Shown here: positions 25,124 through 33,726 of the stretch, one piece after another
Position numbering within the stretch: position 1 is the first letter of the stretch
Layout of the letters: every line of letters begins with the position of its first letter
Assembly: GCA_964542455.1 (NCBI GenBank)
Contig: CAZIUC010000003.1
Span: forward strand, 1-64,000
Reading direction: 5' to 3'
Length of the DNA: 64,000 bases
Source: PFJX01 sp964542455
GTDB lineage: Bacteria; Pseudomonadota; Gammaproteobacteria; Burkholderiales; Thiobacillaceae
The notes under the pieces: model-generated
What the model saw: the letters and a program-made list of their open reading frames with translations, nothing else
What the model was told of the DNA's origin: nothing
Database searches by the model: none
Position numbers and translations under genes: made by a program

Positions 25124-25897
25124 ATGCGCAAGTTATTTCTGGTTCTGATCCTGCTGGCGGCGCCGGCCTGGGCCGACGACATCGAAATTCGCAAGGTCAC
25201 CCTGCGTGCCGGCGATATCGACATTCCGATCGAGGTGGCGCTGCCGGCCGGCAAGGGGCCGTTTCCGCCGGTGCTGTTCATTCACGCCAAGCGCGGCTAC
25301 GACGAGAACGAGCGCCGCCATATCACGGAACTGGCGCGCCAGGGCTATCTGGTGGTGGCGCCTGACTGGCAAAGCGGCCGCATGATCGAACGCTGGCCGG
25401 CGGAACATGATCCGGAAACGGAGAAAGACGTGGAGCAGGCGCTGAATTACCTGATGGCCCTGCCTGATGCCGCAAAACAGCCGGTGGGCATCGTTGCCCT
25501 GTCGCGTGGCCCTTATTACGCGATCCGCCTGGCGGCGAAACGGGGCAAGGATATCGCAGCCATCGTCAGTTACTACGGCCACATGCAAAACCCCAACGCG
25601 CCGGAGCCGGACCAGTTGTTCCGGGTGGCGCATGAGGTCATGGAAATCACCACACCCATGCTGTTCCTGATCGGCGAGGCCGATTTCGAGCTGCGCCGCA
25701 TCAACGGCGGGCGCGCCTTCTATGCCCTGTGGGAACGTGGCGTGCCGGTCGAATATCAGGTCTACCCGCTGGCGCGGCGGGCGTTCGATTTCCGCGCCGA
25801 CCAGACGCCCGAGGAAAAGATCGCAACCCGCCACGCCCGCCAGCGCGCCGACCAGTGGTTGCGGCGCTGGATGAAGCTGGATGAGCCTGGGAAATAA
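25124..25897 (+). CDS. Exported dienelactone-hydrolase-like alpha/beta hydrolase
   Basis: The 257 aa have a signal peptide (LVLILLAAPAWA-DD) and an alpha/beta-hydrolase core of the DLH family: LFIHAKRGYDENERRHITELA, VVAPDWQ, nucleophile elbow VALSRGP (Ser127) and GEADFE (Asp187). The usual catalytic histidine of the YPGAGHxFD motif is arginine here (YPLARRAFDF, Arg219). It may be inactive, use another base, or have a binding role. The family and export are clear; the reaction is not. Confidence 0.82.
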   Translation: MRKLFLVLILLAAPAWADDIEIRKVTLRAGDIDIPIEVALPAGKGPFPPVLFIHAKRGYDENERRHITELARQGYLVVAPDWQSGRMIERWPAEHDPETEKDVEQALNYLMALPDAAKQPVGIVALSRGPYYAIRLAAKRGKDIAAIVSYYGHMQNPNAPEPDQLFRVAHEVMEITTPMLFLIGEADFELRRINGGRAFYALWERGVPVEYQVYPLARRAFDFRADQTPEEKIATRHARQRADQWLRRWMKLDEPGK

Positions 25898-25904
25898 CGC
25901 TTGT

Positions 25905-25939
25905 CGTCAGGGTGTCGCTACGCGCCAACCTGGCCTACG
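25905..25939. repeat. Single GTAG REP-like arm (family A, copy 3)
   Basis: CGTCAGGGTGTCGCTACGCG through CCTACG is one arm, oriented with its GTAG head on the minus strand. It overlaps the 3' end of the lytic transglycosylase gene, and the TAG of the GTAG head is that gene's stop codon. Confidence 0.85.
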
Positions 25940-26591
25940 AACCAGGCTGCACGCGCTCCGATCGAACCTGTCTGGCCGGCCGCAAGGATTTCGGGTCGAC
26001 GCCGAAGGTCCAGTGTTTGAGCCAGGCGGCGCGCACCATGTTGGGATATTCCGGTTTGCCCAGGCTGCCGTTGTAGCGGCCCAGCGCCCGGAACAGGTTG
26101 CCACGTTCGATATCCAGGTAGTGGCGCAGGATATTGGTACCGTAGCGCAGGTTGGTTCGCAGGTGGAACAGGTTCTGGTCGCGGGTGCCGATGGTATCGA
26201 CCCAGAACGGCATGACCTGTGTGAAGCCGCGCGCGCCGACCTCGGATACCGCATATTTCTTGAAGCCGCTTTCCACTTCGATCAGGCCCAGCATCAACTC
26301 GGGGTCGAGGCCGGCGCGGGTAGCCTCGTAGTGCAGGGTGTTGAGAAAGTCCTCGCGAAATTCGGCATCCGGTATGCGTTGCTTCAGGCGCCGCGACATT
26401 TCCGTCAACCAGGCCTGGACATAGGGCGTATCGGCGAAGGCCGCGCTTTCCACAGCGGTATCGGACACCGCCTTGGAAAGTTGCGAACGCACGCTGGCGG
26501 ACATGGGCTCGTACTTCTGCGCCCCCGCCCAGGCACCACCGGCCAGAAAGGCCAGCAATGCGAGACCTGCTTTCAATCCGTGTTTCGACAT
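25935..26591 (-). CDS. Lytic transglycosylase (SLT domain)
   Basis: Exported peptidoglycan-cleaving enzyme. The 218 aa have an N-terminal hydrophobic export signal (GLKAGLALLAFLAGGAWA) and an SLT domain with catalytic Glu107 in LGLIEVESGFKKYAVSEVGA, then GFTQVMPFW and RYNGSLGKPEYPN. It overlaps the end of proS by 19 nt on the same strand, so it is translated from the proS transcript. Its last codons and stop lie in a REP-like arm. Confidence 0.93.
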   Translation of the reverse strand: MSKHGLKAGLALLAFLAGGAWAGAQKYEPMSASVRSQLSKAVSDTAVESAAFADTPYVQAWLTEMSRRLKQRIPDAEFREDFLNTLHYEATRAGLDPELMLGLIEVESGFKKYAVSEVGARGFTQVMPFWVDTIGTRDQNLFHLRTNLRYGTNILRHYLDIERGNLFRALGRYNGSLGKPEYPNMVRAAWLKHWTFGVDPKSLRPARQVRSERVQPGS

Positions 26592-28294
26592 CGTTTGATC
26601 TGCTCCTCAATGAACTTGGCCGCATCAATCTGAGCAATCTTCGTGCCGGCGGAATCACGCCGACTTTGATATTCCAACATACCCTCCTTCAAACCGCGGT
26701 CGCTGACCACCACGCGATGCGGCACACCAATCAATTCCATGTCCGCGAACATCACGCCGGGACGCTCGTCGCGGTCATCCAGAACCACGTCAATCCCGGC
26801 GGCGACCATTTGAGTATAGAGCGCTTCCGCCGCTTCCCTGACCGCCTCGCTGCGCTTGAGGCCAAGCGGGACGATGGCCAGTTCGAACGGGGCGATGGAT
26901 TGCGGGAAGAGGATGCCGCGCTCGTCGTTGCCCTGTTCGATGGCGGCGCCGACGATGCGGGAGACACCGATGCCGTAGCAGCCCATGGTCAGCACCCGCG
27001 ACTTGCCGTTGTCGTCCAGGAACTTGGCGTCCAGAGCCTGTGAATACTTGGTGCCCAGTTTGAAGATATGGCCGACCTCGATGCCTCGGCACAGATCCAG
27101 CGTGCCCTGGCCGTCCGGGCTGGGATCGCCGACCACGGCGTTGCGGAGGTCGGCGACCTGGGGCTCCAGCAGATCGCGGCCGAAGTTGACGCCGACCAGA
27201 TGCTGGCCGTCCTCATTGGCGCCGCAGACGAAGTCGCTCAGCGTCATGACCGAGCGGTCGGCGACCACCGGAATGGTCAATCCCACCGGGCCGATGGAGC
27301 CGACGCCGCAGCCCAGAACTGTCCGAATCTCGCCGTCACTGGCGAATTCCATGGGATTGAGCACGCCCGGCAGCTTGCCGGCCTTGACCTCGTTCAACTG
27401 ATGATCGCCGCGCACGAGAAGGGCGACCAGGCCTTCCTCGCCGCGCACGATCAGGGTCTTGACGACCTGGTCGGCGGCCACGCCCAACGCGGCGGTGACT
27501 TCCTCGATGGTGTGTGATCCGGGCGTGGGCACCTTGCACATTTCCTGTGTTGCGGCGGCGCGCGGGGCCGAGGGCGCCAAGGCCTCGGCCATTTCCACGT
27601 TGGCGGCGTAGTCGGAGTTCGGGCAGAAGGCGATGGCATCCTCGCCGGAGTCGGCCAGGACATGGAATTCGTGTGAGCCGGAGCCGCCGATGGCGCCGGT
27701 GTCCGCCGCCACCGCGCGGAACTTCAGTCCCAGGCGGGTGAAGATGCGCGAGTAGGTGGCGTACATGACCTTGTAGGTTTCATCCAGGCTGTCTTCGTCG
27801 GGGTGGAAGGAATAGGCGTCCTTCATCATGAATTCGCGCGCGCGCATGACGCCGAAGCGGGGGCGGATCTCGTCGCGGAATTTGGTCTGCACCTGATAGA
27901 AGTTGACCGGCAACTGGCGGTAGGAGCGAATTTCGCGGCGGGCGATGTCGGTGATGACTTCCTCATGGGTGGGGCCGAAGCAGAAATCGCGCTGGTGGCG
28001 ATCCTTGATCTTCAGCATCTGCGGCCCGAACACCGCCCAGCGTCCGGATTCCGCCCACAGTTCCGCCGGCTGCACCGCGGGCATCAGCAATTCCAGCGCG
28101 CCGGCCTGATTCATCTCCTCGCGCACGATGGCTTCCACTTTGCGCAGCACCCTCAGGCCCAGCGGCATCCAGGTATACAGGCCGGAACCGAGGCGGCGGA
28201 TGAGGCCGGCGCGCAGCATGAGTTTGTGGCTGAGCAGTTCCGCCTCGGTGGGGGCTTCCTTGCTGGTGGAGAGGAAAAAACGGGAGATGCGCAT
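26573..28294 (-). CDS. proS: Prolyl-tRNA synthetase (bacterial type with editing domain)
   Basis: Charges tRNA-Pro. The start MRISRFFLSTSKEAP at 28294 yields 573 aa, nearly the same as E. coli ProS; a longer upstream frame overlaps the divergent gene and lacks similarity. Class II motif 2 is visible as FRDEIRPRFGVMRAREFMMK, an INS editing domain sits around 225-400 (VVKTLIVRGEEG, CGANEDGQHLVGVNFGRD), and the anticodon-binding domain is C-terminal. Confidence 0.97.
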   Translation of the reverse strand: MRISRFFLSTSKEAPTEAELLSHKLMLRAGLIRRLGSGLYTWMPLGLRVLRKVEAIVREEMNQAGALELLMPAVQPAELWAESGRWAVFGPQMLKIKDRHQRDFCFGPTHEEVITDIARREIRSYRQLPVNFYQVQTKFRDEIRPRFGVMRAREFMMKDAYSFHPDEDSLDETYKVMYATYSRIFTRLGLKFRAVAADTGAIGGSGSHEFHVLADSGEDAIAFCPNSDYAANVEMAEALAPSAPRAAATQEMCKVPTPGSHTIEEVTAALGVAADQVVKTLIVRGEEGLVALLVRGDHQLNEVKAGKLPGVLNPMEFASDGEIRTVLGCGVGSIGPVGLTIPVVADRSVMTLSDFVCGANEDGQHLVGVNFGRDLLEPQVADLRNAVVGDPSPDGQGTLDLCRGIEVGHIFKLGTKYSQALDAKFLDDNGKSRVLTMGCYGIGVSRIVGAAIEQGNDERGILFPQSIAPFELAIVPLGLKRSEAVREAAEALYTQMVAAGIDVVLDDRDERPGVMFADMELIGVPHRVVVSDRGLKEGMLEYQSRRDSAGTKIAQIDAAKFIEEQIKRCRNTD

Positions 28295-28336
28295 GGTAGG
28301 CTTTGAAGTCCGAAATAGAAGCCCGAATGGTAACAA

Positions 28337-29113
28337 ATGCGACTGTTTTCCCGTCAGCGCAAAGGTGCGCAAGAACCCGTCCAGATCAGCGAACGTCACG
28401 GGGTGCGCTATCTCCACCTGGGTGGCCCTGCGGTGCAGAGCGCGATGCGCATCAAGGAGCCGTGGACGCTGGAACTGGAGTACACCCGCGCCATGCTGAC
28501 GTTTCTGCTGTTTCAGCCGAATCCGGAGGACATCGCCCTGGTCGGACTGGGGGGTGGCTCCATCGCCAAATTCATCCATCGCCATCTGCCGGAGGCCCAG
28601 CTCACCGCCCTGGAGATCAATCCCGACGTGGTCGCCGCCGCGCGCGCCTATTTCCTGCTGCCGGCCGACGACGAACGCCTGGACGTGCGGGTCGGCGACG
28701 GCGCCGCTTATGTCCATGCCAACGCGAACAATCAGGATGTGTTGTTGATCGATGGCTACGACGCCAAGCGCATCGTCGAGGCGCTTTCCAGCATCGAGTT
28801 CTATCAGGCCTGCAAGGCCATGTTGCGGCCGGGCGGGGTGGCGGTCTTCAATTTGTGGGGCTCGGACGACTATTTTCCGCGCTACTACGAACGCATCGCC
28901 GCCGCATTCGGCGAGCACGTCCTGCAATTGCCCTCGGAAAAGAAGGGCAACATCATCGTTTTCGCCTTCAAGAAACCGCTGCCGAACGTGGGTTTCGCGA
29001 CCCTGGAACGCGCCGCCGAGAAATGGCAAGCTGAACTGAATCTGGAGTTCCCGGACTTCGTCAGCCGCATGCGGCACTGGAATCCGGTGGGGGATCGCGG
29101 ATTCGTGGTGTGA
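28337..29113 (+). CDS. Spermidine synthase-like methyltransferase-fold protein
   Basis: The 258 aa belong to the spermidine/spermine synthase superfamily: YTRAMLTFLLFQPNPEDI, the nucleotide-binding loop VGLGGGSIAKF, acidic LEINPDVV, then VGDGAAYV and DVLLIDGYDA. A clear polyamine-binding gatekeeping motif of true SpeE (DxxD region) is only partly kept, and no speD lies nearby, so a polyamine product is unproven. Divergent from proS. Confidence 0.8.
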   Translation: MRLFSRQRKGAQEPVQISERHGVRYLHLGGPAVQSAMRIKEPWTLELEYTRAMLTFLLFQPNPEDIALVGLGGGSIAKFIHRHLPEAQLTALEINPDVVAAARAYFLLPADDERLDVRVGDGAAYVHANANNQDVLLIDGYDAKRIVEALSSIEFYQACKAMLRPGGVAVFNLWGSDDYFPRYYERIAAAFGEHVLQLPSEKKGNIIVFAFKKPLPNVGFATLERAAEKWQAELNLEFPDFVSRMRHWNPVGDRGFVV

Positions 29114-29122
29114 GGAGGCGGC

Positions 29123-29332
29123 TTATTGCGCCGGTGCCGAGTTTTTCAGTCGCTCCCGTTCCTTCTCATACTCGGGATAACTTGGCGCGCGCGCGGCGCT
29201 GTTCTGCTCCTGTGATGTCTTGAGCGCCTGGTCTCGGTTCTGGACCCCGTCATAAACATTCCGCGCCAAGTGCTCGTTCGAACACGCCGAGACGAGCAAC
29301 AGGACGATCAGCGGCGGGTAAAAAGAATGCAT
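29123..29332 (-). CDS. Small lipoprotein of unknown function
   Basis: The start MHSFYPPLIVLLL (ATG 29332) gives 69 aa with a lipobox LLVSAC at residues 13-18, so a mature lipoprotein of about 52 aa. The mature part is polar and charged (QNRDQALKTSQEQNSAARAP, EYEKERERLKN) and probably helical. It converges with the spermidine synthase-like gene with only 9 nt between stops. Confidence 0.72.
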   Translation of the reverse strand: MHSFYPPLIVLLLVSACSNEHLARNVYDGVQNRDQALKTSQEQNSAARAPSYPEYEKERERLKNSAPAQ

Positions 29333-29452
29333 GGCAGGGTTCCTTCGTGGGGGAGCGGGATTTGAAAATATAAAACAACCTTTTGTGGCCGAGCTTTCCA
29401 TCCCCTGTCCGGAATGGGAAAATCGCGACAATTATGTATTTTGGGGACCGCC

Positions 29453-29995
29453 ATGATCGACAAGGACGGTTACCGGCCGAATGTGGGCATCGTCATCTGC
29501 AACACCCGCAATGAAGTGTTCTGGGGTAAACGTGTGCGGCAGAACTCCTGGCAGTTTCCGCAGGGGGGCATCAAGCATGGTGAAAGCCCGGAACAGGCCA
29601 TGTTTCGTGAACTCATGGAAGAAGTCGGGCTCGCGCCCGAGCATGTACGCATCCTCGGGCGCACCCGCGACTGGATGCGCTATGACGTGCCGCGCGACTG
29701 GGTGAAACGCGAATGGCGCGGGCATTACCGGGGGCAGAAGCAGATCTGGTATCTGCTGCGTCTGGTCGGCCGTGAATGCGATGTGAGTCTGCGTGCTTCC
29801 AGTCATCCCGAGTTCGATGCCTGGCGCTGGAGCGACTATTGGGCGCCCGCCAAGGCCGTGGTGGAATTCAAGCAGGAGATATATCGACTGGCGCTCGGTG
29901 AGCTTGAGCGTTTTCTGACAGCGGATGCCCACCATCATCACGCACGCCATCCTTTCTGCCTGAACCAAGGCGCGCACGGCGTCGGCAGGCCCTGA
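29453..29995 (+). CDS. rppH: RNA pyrophosphohydrolase (Nudix)
   Basis: Removes pyrophosphate from the 5' end of mRNA and so starts decay. The 180 aa start MIDKDGYRPNVGIVICN. The Nudix box spans residues 38-60 (GGIKHGES followed by FRELMEEVGL), and the WQFPQGG and QIWYLLRL segments are characteristic of RppH. The tail has a histidine cluster (DAHHHHARHPF) not needed by the fold. Confidence 0.95.
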   Translation: MIDKDGYRPNVGIVICNTRNEVFWGKRVRQNSWQFPQGGIKHGESPEQAMFRELMEEVGLAPEHVRILGRTRDWMRYDVPRDWVKREWRGHYRGQKQIWYLLRLVGRECDVSLRASSHPEFDAWRWSDYWAPAKAVVEFKQEIYRLALGELERFLTADAHHHHARHPFCLNQGAHGVGRP

Positions 29996-30018
29996 GCGAG
30001 AAATTGCGAGAGAACACC

Positions 30019-30612
30019 ATGACCCGAACCTATAACCCGATTCCCACCTCGCCCATGCAGAAAGATGCGACGTTCCACAAGCCGCGCCAGGCGCTGCCGG
30101 AACGGGTAAGCGTCGAGGAGCCGGCGCAGCAGGTGATGACTGATTTCCAGATTGTCACCGCCTACACCATCTTCCCGCTGGAGACCATCGAGGACGCGCG
30201 CGCCAAGATGATCCATCGGGGCGTGCGCATGTTGCTGGTGGTGGACGACATGAACCATATTCTCGGTCTCATCACCGCCACCGACCTGACCGGCGAGAAG
30301 CCGATGCAGGTCGTGCAACACCAGGGTATTCGCCATTCCGACGTGCTGGTAAAAGACATCATGACCCCGCACGATCGCCTGCAAGTGCTGTGCATGGAAG
30401 ATGTGCAGAAGGCCTGTGTCGGCGACATCGTCGCCACATTGACTGCCCATGGCCGCCAGCACGCGCTGGTGGTCGACCGCGTCGCGGATCAGATCCAGAT
30501 GTTGCGCGGCATGTTCTCCGTGTCGCAGATCGGTAAGCAATTGGGCTCCAGTCTGGAAACCATCGCGGTGGCCCGCACTTTCGCGGAAATCGGCGCCGAA
30601 CTGGCCAGATAG
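30019..30612 (+). CDS. Protein with two CBS domains
   Basis: The 197-aa soluble protein has a short lead and a CBS pair: one around 35-100 (QVMTDFQIVTAYTIFPLETI, MLLVVDDMNHILGLITATDL) and one around 110-185 (VKDIMTPHDRLQVL, HALVVDRV). CBS pairs bind adenyl nucleotides and usually regulate a partner. No enzyme or channel domain is fused. It lies 23 nt after rppH and 2 nt before the next gene, so an operon is likely. Confidence 0.85.
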   Translation: MTRTYNPIPTSPMQKDATFHKPRQALPERVSVEEPAQQVMTDFQIVTAYTIFPLETIEDARAKMIHRGVRMLLVVDDMNHILGLITATDLTGEKPMQVVQHQGIRHSDVLVKDIMTPHDRLQVLCMEDVQKACVGDIVATLTAHGRQHALVVDRVADQIQMLRGMFSVSQIGKQLGSSLETIAVARTFAEIGAELAR

Positions 30613-30614
30613 CG

Positions 30615-30980
30615 ATGTATCCGGCAGCCCGCGACCAATATTTGCCCGGCGATGCCGGACAGTGGGTGCGGGGCGGTCCGCTCTGGCAAAGAGTGCCCAA
30701 GCGTGACGCGGACGGCCATCCGTATAACGACTTCATGATGTTCGCGCCGCGACTCAATCGGCGCCCCACTCACGAACAGGAAAACGTGGTTCTGCTGGTT
30801 CGGGGGGTGTTGGCGCACTATGCGGATCAGGTCGTGTTCGCCGAACTCAATCTCAAGATCAACGTCCTCTGGATCTCTTTGGAGAACCGGCCCGGCCTCA
30901 TGTCGGAGCTGGTCGCGGCCCTGCGCGCCAAACTTCCGGAATTCCATCTCGTCGGTCATAACCCCCATTTGGGAACATAA
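30615..30980 (+). CDS. Conserved-looking soluble protein of unknown function
   Basis: The 121 aa show no signal peptide or membrane helix. The C-terminal half (VVFAELNLKINVLWISLENR then PGLMSELVAALRAKLPEFHL) has the strand-helix look of an ACT-like or ferredoxin-like fold, which is only a shape impression. It begins 2 nt after the CBS-domain gene, so they are probably translated together. Function not recognised. Confidence 0.7.
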   Translation: MYPAARDQYLPGDAGQWVRGGPLWQRVPKRDADGHPYNDFMMFAPRLNRRPTHEQENVVLLVRGVLAHYADQVVFAELNLKINVLWISLENRPGLMSELVAALRAKLPEFHLVGHNPHLGT

Positions 30981-30993
30981 CTGGAGGCTTATT

Positions 30994-31602
30994 TTGTTCA
31001 AGCGCACTGCCGTTGCACTCTCGCTGCTCGCCCTGTCTTCCCTCGCCGTCGCCCAGCAGCCCGCGGCTTGGCCCTGGCAGCCGGTACAGGTCTGGGCGGT
31101 GCCGGCGAACGGCCAGGCAGTACCTTTCCCCACACCATTCTGGTTATGGGTCGTGCCGCCCGGGACGAAGCCCGCCCCGGTGGCTCCCGCGGTCAAGACT
31201 GAGCCGGCACCGGCCAATCCCACCGTTGTTGTGCCACCTATCTCCGAGCCGACACAAAGCGAAGCGGCCCGTGTTCCGGCGCCTTTGCCAGTTGCCGTGC
31301 CTGCCGTCACGCCGGCCGAAATGCCGTTACCTGTCGCTACGCCCAGCCCCGTTCCGGAAGTGGCAAAAGCGGCGGCTTCGGTCGAGCAACCTGCTGATCA
31401 GGTGGTCGTCACGCCTTTGACTCGCGTGGCGCCCACTTCACCTGTTGAAATTCCAGATGTGCCCGCCACGGTCGAGGTGCTTCCCGCTCCCGTCAAGCGG
31501 GCCCCGCTCGCGAAAAAAATCAAAAAAACCGCTACTCCGGCCCCCGCGCGTCCTGTGCGCAAGCTCTGCTTCAAGGGCGGCAAGCTGGACGTATGCCCAT
31601 AG
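30994..31602 (+). CDS. Exported proline/alanine-rich protein
   Basis: A TTG start at 30994, six nt after GGAGG, gives 202 aa with a signal peptide (MFKRTAVALSLLALSSLAVA). The mature protein starts with a Trp/Pro-rich stretch (AAWPWQPVQVWAVPANGQAV) and then a long Pro/Ala/Val-rich low-complexity tether. It ends in a lysine-rich, cysteine-containing tail (KKIKKTATPAP, RKLCFKGGKLDVCP); the two tail cysteines may form a disulfide. The layout suggests an envelope-spanning or cell-wall-contacting protein. Confidence 0.75.
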   Translation: MFKRTAVALSLLALSSLAVAQQPAAWPWQPVQVWAVPANGQAVPFPTPFWLWVVPPGTKPAPVAPAVKTEPAPANPTVVVPPISEPTQSEAARVPAPLPVAVPAVTPAEMPLPVATPSPVPEVAKAAASVEQPADQVVVTPLTRVAPTSPVEIPDVPATVEVLPAPVKRAPLAKKIKKTATPAPARPVRKLCFKGGKLDVCP

Positions 31603-31689
31603 TGGCCGACGATTCCTAAGCCCGACAAGCTTCAGGCCTCACCCGTTCAACCCAGAGGCGCAGATTGGGCGCGCTGCGCTTTACACAGC

Positions 31690-31714
31690 ATTTGAGTAAA
31701 ATGCTCGGGTAAAT
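31690..31714 (+). promoter_or_regulatory. IscR-like operator before mrp
   Basis: ATTTGAGTAAAATGCTCGGG with following TAAAT has the spacing and right half-site (CTCGGGTA) of type 1 IscR/Rrf2 boxes. It sits in an AT-richer segment 117 nt upstream of the mrp start. Iron-sulfur-responsive control would suit a cluster-carrier gene. No iscR is in the window. Confidence 0.45.
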
Positions 31715-31830
31715 TCGAGCGGGTCTTGAAACGGCGCCGAGCGCCTTCATCTTGGCTCCACGTTCTTTGTCCGCGAGGTTGCGATTGCGCGCGGACAAGC
31801 AGATTTCCTTCCACCTTAGAGGCTAGAACC

Positions 31831-32916
31831 ATGTCGGTTTCCGAACAGCAAGTGCAGGACGCGCTCAAGGCGCTCGTCGATCCCAATACCCAGAAAGACT
31901 TCATCAGCAGCAAATCCGCCCGCAACATCAAGGTGGATGGTGACAACGTCACGCTGGATGTGGTGCTGCGCTATCCCGCCAAGATGGTCATGGGCAACAT
32001 CAAGAAAATGGTGGAAGACGCGATCAAGGCCGCCGGTGCCGCAAGCGCGACCGCCAATATCTCCTGGAAGATCGTCGCGCACAGCGTGCAGAAGGGTGTG
32101 AAGCTGGTTCCCGGGGTCAAGAACATCATCGCCGTCGCCTCCGGCAAGGGCGGCGTCGGCAAGTCCACGACCGCCGTCAATCTGGCCCTGGCCCTGGCCG
32201 CCGAAGGCGCCAGCGTCGGCATGCTGGATGCCGACATTTACGGCCCCTCGCAGCCCACCATGCTGGGCATCACCGGCCGCCCGGAATCGCCAGATGGGCA
32301 GAATCTGGAACCCATGCTCGGTCACGGCCTGCAAGCCATGTCCATCGGCTTCCTGATCGACGTGGAAACCCCCATGGTCTGGCGTGGCCCGATGGTCACC
32401 CAGGCGCTGGAGCAATTGCTCAATCAGACCAAGTGGAAAGACCTCGACTACCTGGTCATCGACCTGCCGCCCGGCACCGGTGACATCCAGCTCACGCTGG
32501 CGCAGCGCGTGCCGGTCACCGGCGCGGTGATCGTCACCACCCCGCAGGACATCGCCCTGATCGACGCCCGCAAAGGTCTCAAGATGTTCGAGAAAGTCGG
32601 TGTGCCCATCCTCGGTGTGGTCGAAAACATGAGCCTGCATATCTGCACCAATTGCGGCCATGAAGAGCGCATCTTCGGCGAAGGCGGCGGCGAACGCATG
32701 TGCAAGGACTACGGCAACGAATTCCTCGGCGCCCTGCCGCTGGACATTCGCATCCGCGAGGAAACCGACTCCGGCAAACCCACCGTGGTGGCGGAACCGG
32801 AATCGCGCATCGCCGAGATCTACCGCGCCATTGCCCGCCGCGTCGCGGTCAAGGTCGGCGACCTGGCGGTGGACCACTCCTCCAAGTTCCCCAGCATCGT
32901 GATTCAGAACACCTGA
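31831..32916 (+). CDS. mrp: Mrp/ApbC iron-sulfur cluster carrier ATPase
   Basis: P-loop ATPase that carries and delivers [4Fe-4S] clusters. The 361 aa contain an N-terminal MIP18/DUF59-like domain (1-85) and a deviant Walker A SGKGGVGKST at 104-113. Mrp marks are DADIYGPSQPTMLG, VIDLPPGTGD, and the CxxC cluster-binding pair in HICTNCGHEE. The start MSVSEQQVQDAL at 31831 follows AGAGG. It stands alone behind a 228-nt leader region with a possible IscR site. Confidence 0.96.
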   Translation: MSVSEQQVQDALKALVDPNTQKDFISSKSARNIKVDGDNVTLDVVLRYPAKMVMGNIKKMVEDAIKAAGAASATANISWKIVAHSVQKGVKLVPGVKNIIAVASGKGGVGKSTTAVNLALALAAEGASVGMLDADIYGPSQPTMLGITGRPESPDGQNLEPMLGHGLQAMSIGFLIDVETPMVWRGPMVTQALEQLLNQTKWKDLDYLVIDLPPGTGDIQLTLAQRVPVTGAVIVTTPQDIALIDARKGLKMFEKVGVPILGVVENMSLHICTNCGHEERIFGEGGGERMCKDYGNEFLGALPLDIRIREETDSGKPTVVAEPESRIAEIYRAIARRVAVKVGDLAVDHSSKFPSIVIQNT

Positions 32917-32929
32917 GACTCGGGTAGCC

Positions 32930-33031
32930 GTAGGTCAGGTTGCGGTTTCATCGCTACCTGACGATTCATCTTCAAACTACCAAATGGAGAGCACGATCGT
33001 CAGGTAGTCGCTGCGCGCCAACCTGACCTAC
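32930..33031. repeat. Inverted pair of GTAG-headed REP-like arms (family A, copy 4)
   Basis: Left arm 32930-32963 (GTAGGTCAGGTTGCGGTTTC) and right arm 32998-33031 are inverted. Each arm is of a different sub-type, as in copy 2. It lies between tandem genes mrp and dcd. Confidence 0.92.
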
Positions 33032-33106
33032 GGCGGTTTTCCATGCGCGGATGTGGCTAATCGGCGGTGAACGGTTAGCAGCCGGTAGCTGGTAGCATGT
33101 CGACCG

Positions 33107-33133
33107 CGCCTTCGGGCGCGGTTTTCTTTTTGT
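33107..33133 (+). terminator. Intrinsic terminator between mrp and dcd
   Basis: Stem ACCGCGCC-TTCG-GGCGCGGT with an extra-stable TTCG loop is followed by TTTCTTTTT. This is the best-formed plus-strand terminator in the window. It lies 190 nt after mrp and just 27 nt before dcd. Confidence 0.85.
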
Positions 33134-33159
33134 AACCGGCAACCCGCTACAGGCTGACT

Positions 33160-33726
33160 ATGAGCATCAAATCCGACAAGTGGATCCGTCGCATGGCGGC
33201 GGAACAAGGCATGATCGAGCCGTTCGAGCCCGGTCAGGTCAAGAGCGTCAACGGCGAGAAAATCGTCTCCTACGGCACCTCCAGCTACGGCTACGACGTG
33301 CGTTGTTCCAGTGAATTCAAGCTGTTCACCAACCTCAATCACACCATCGTCGACCCGAAAAACTTCGACCCGGCCAGCTTCGTCGAGGTGAAAGGCGACT
33401 ACTGCATCATCCCGCCCAACTCTTTCGCCCTGGCGCGCACCGTCGAATACTTCCGCATTCCGCGCAGTGTGCTGACCATCTGCCTGGGCAAGAGCACTTA
33501 TGCCCGCTGCGGCATCATCGTCAATGTCACGCCGCTGGAACCGGAATGGGAAGGCCATGTGACCCTGGAGTTCTCCAACACCACTCCTCTACCGGCCAAG
33601 ATCTACGCCAACGAAGGCGTGGCGCAGATGCTGTTCTTCGAATCCGACGAAATCTGCGAAACCTCTTACCGCGACCGTGGTGGCAAATACCAGGGCCAGA
33701 CCGGCGTCACGCTGCCGAAGATATGA
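33160..33726 (+). CDS. dcd: dCTP deaminase
   Basis: Deaminates dCTP to dUTP for thymidylate synthesis. The 188 aa are full length, and the motifs are family-exact: SYGTSSYGYDVRCS near 37-50, GKSTYARCGIIVNVTPLEPEWEG containing the catalytic glutamate, and a C-terminal KYQGQTGVTLPKI that closes the active site. A terminator lies just upstream, so it has its own promoter in a very short space or depends on read-through. Confidence 0.96.
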   Translation: MSIKSDKWIRRMAAEQGMIEPFEPGQVKSVNGEKIVSYGTSSYGYDVRCSSEFKLFTNLNHTIVDPKNFDPASFVEVKGDYCIIPPNSFALARTVEYFRIPRSVLTICLGKSTYARCGIIVNVTPLEPEWEGHVTLEFSNTTPLPAKIYANEGVAQMLFFESDEICETSYRDRGGKYQGQTGVTLPKI

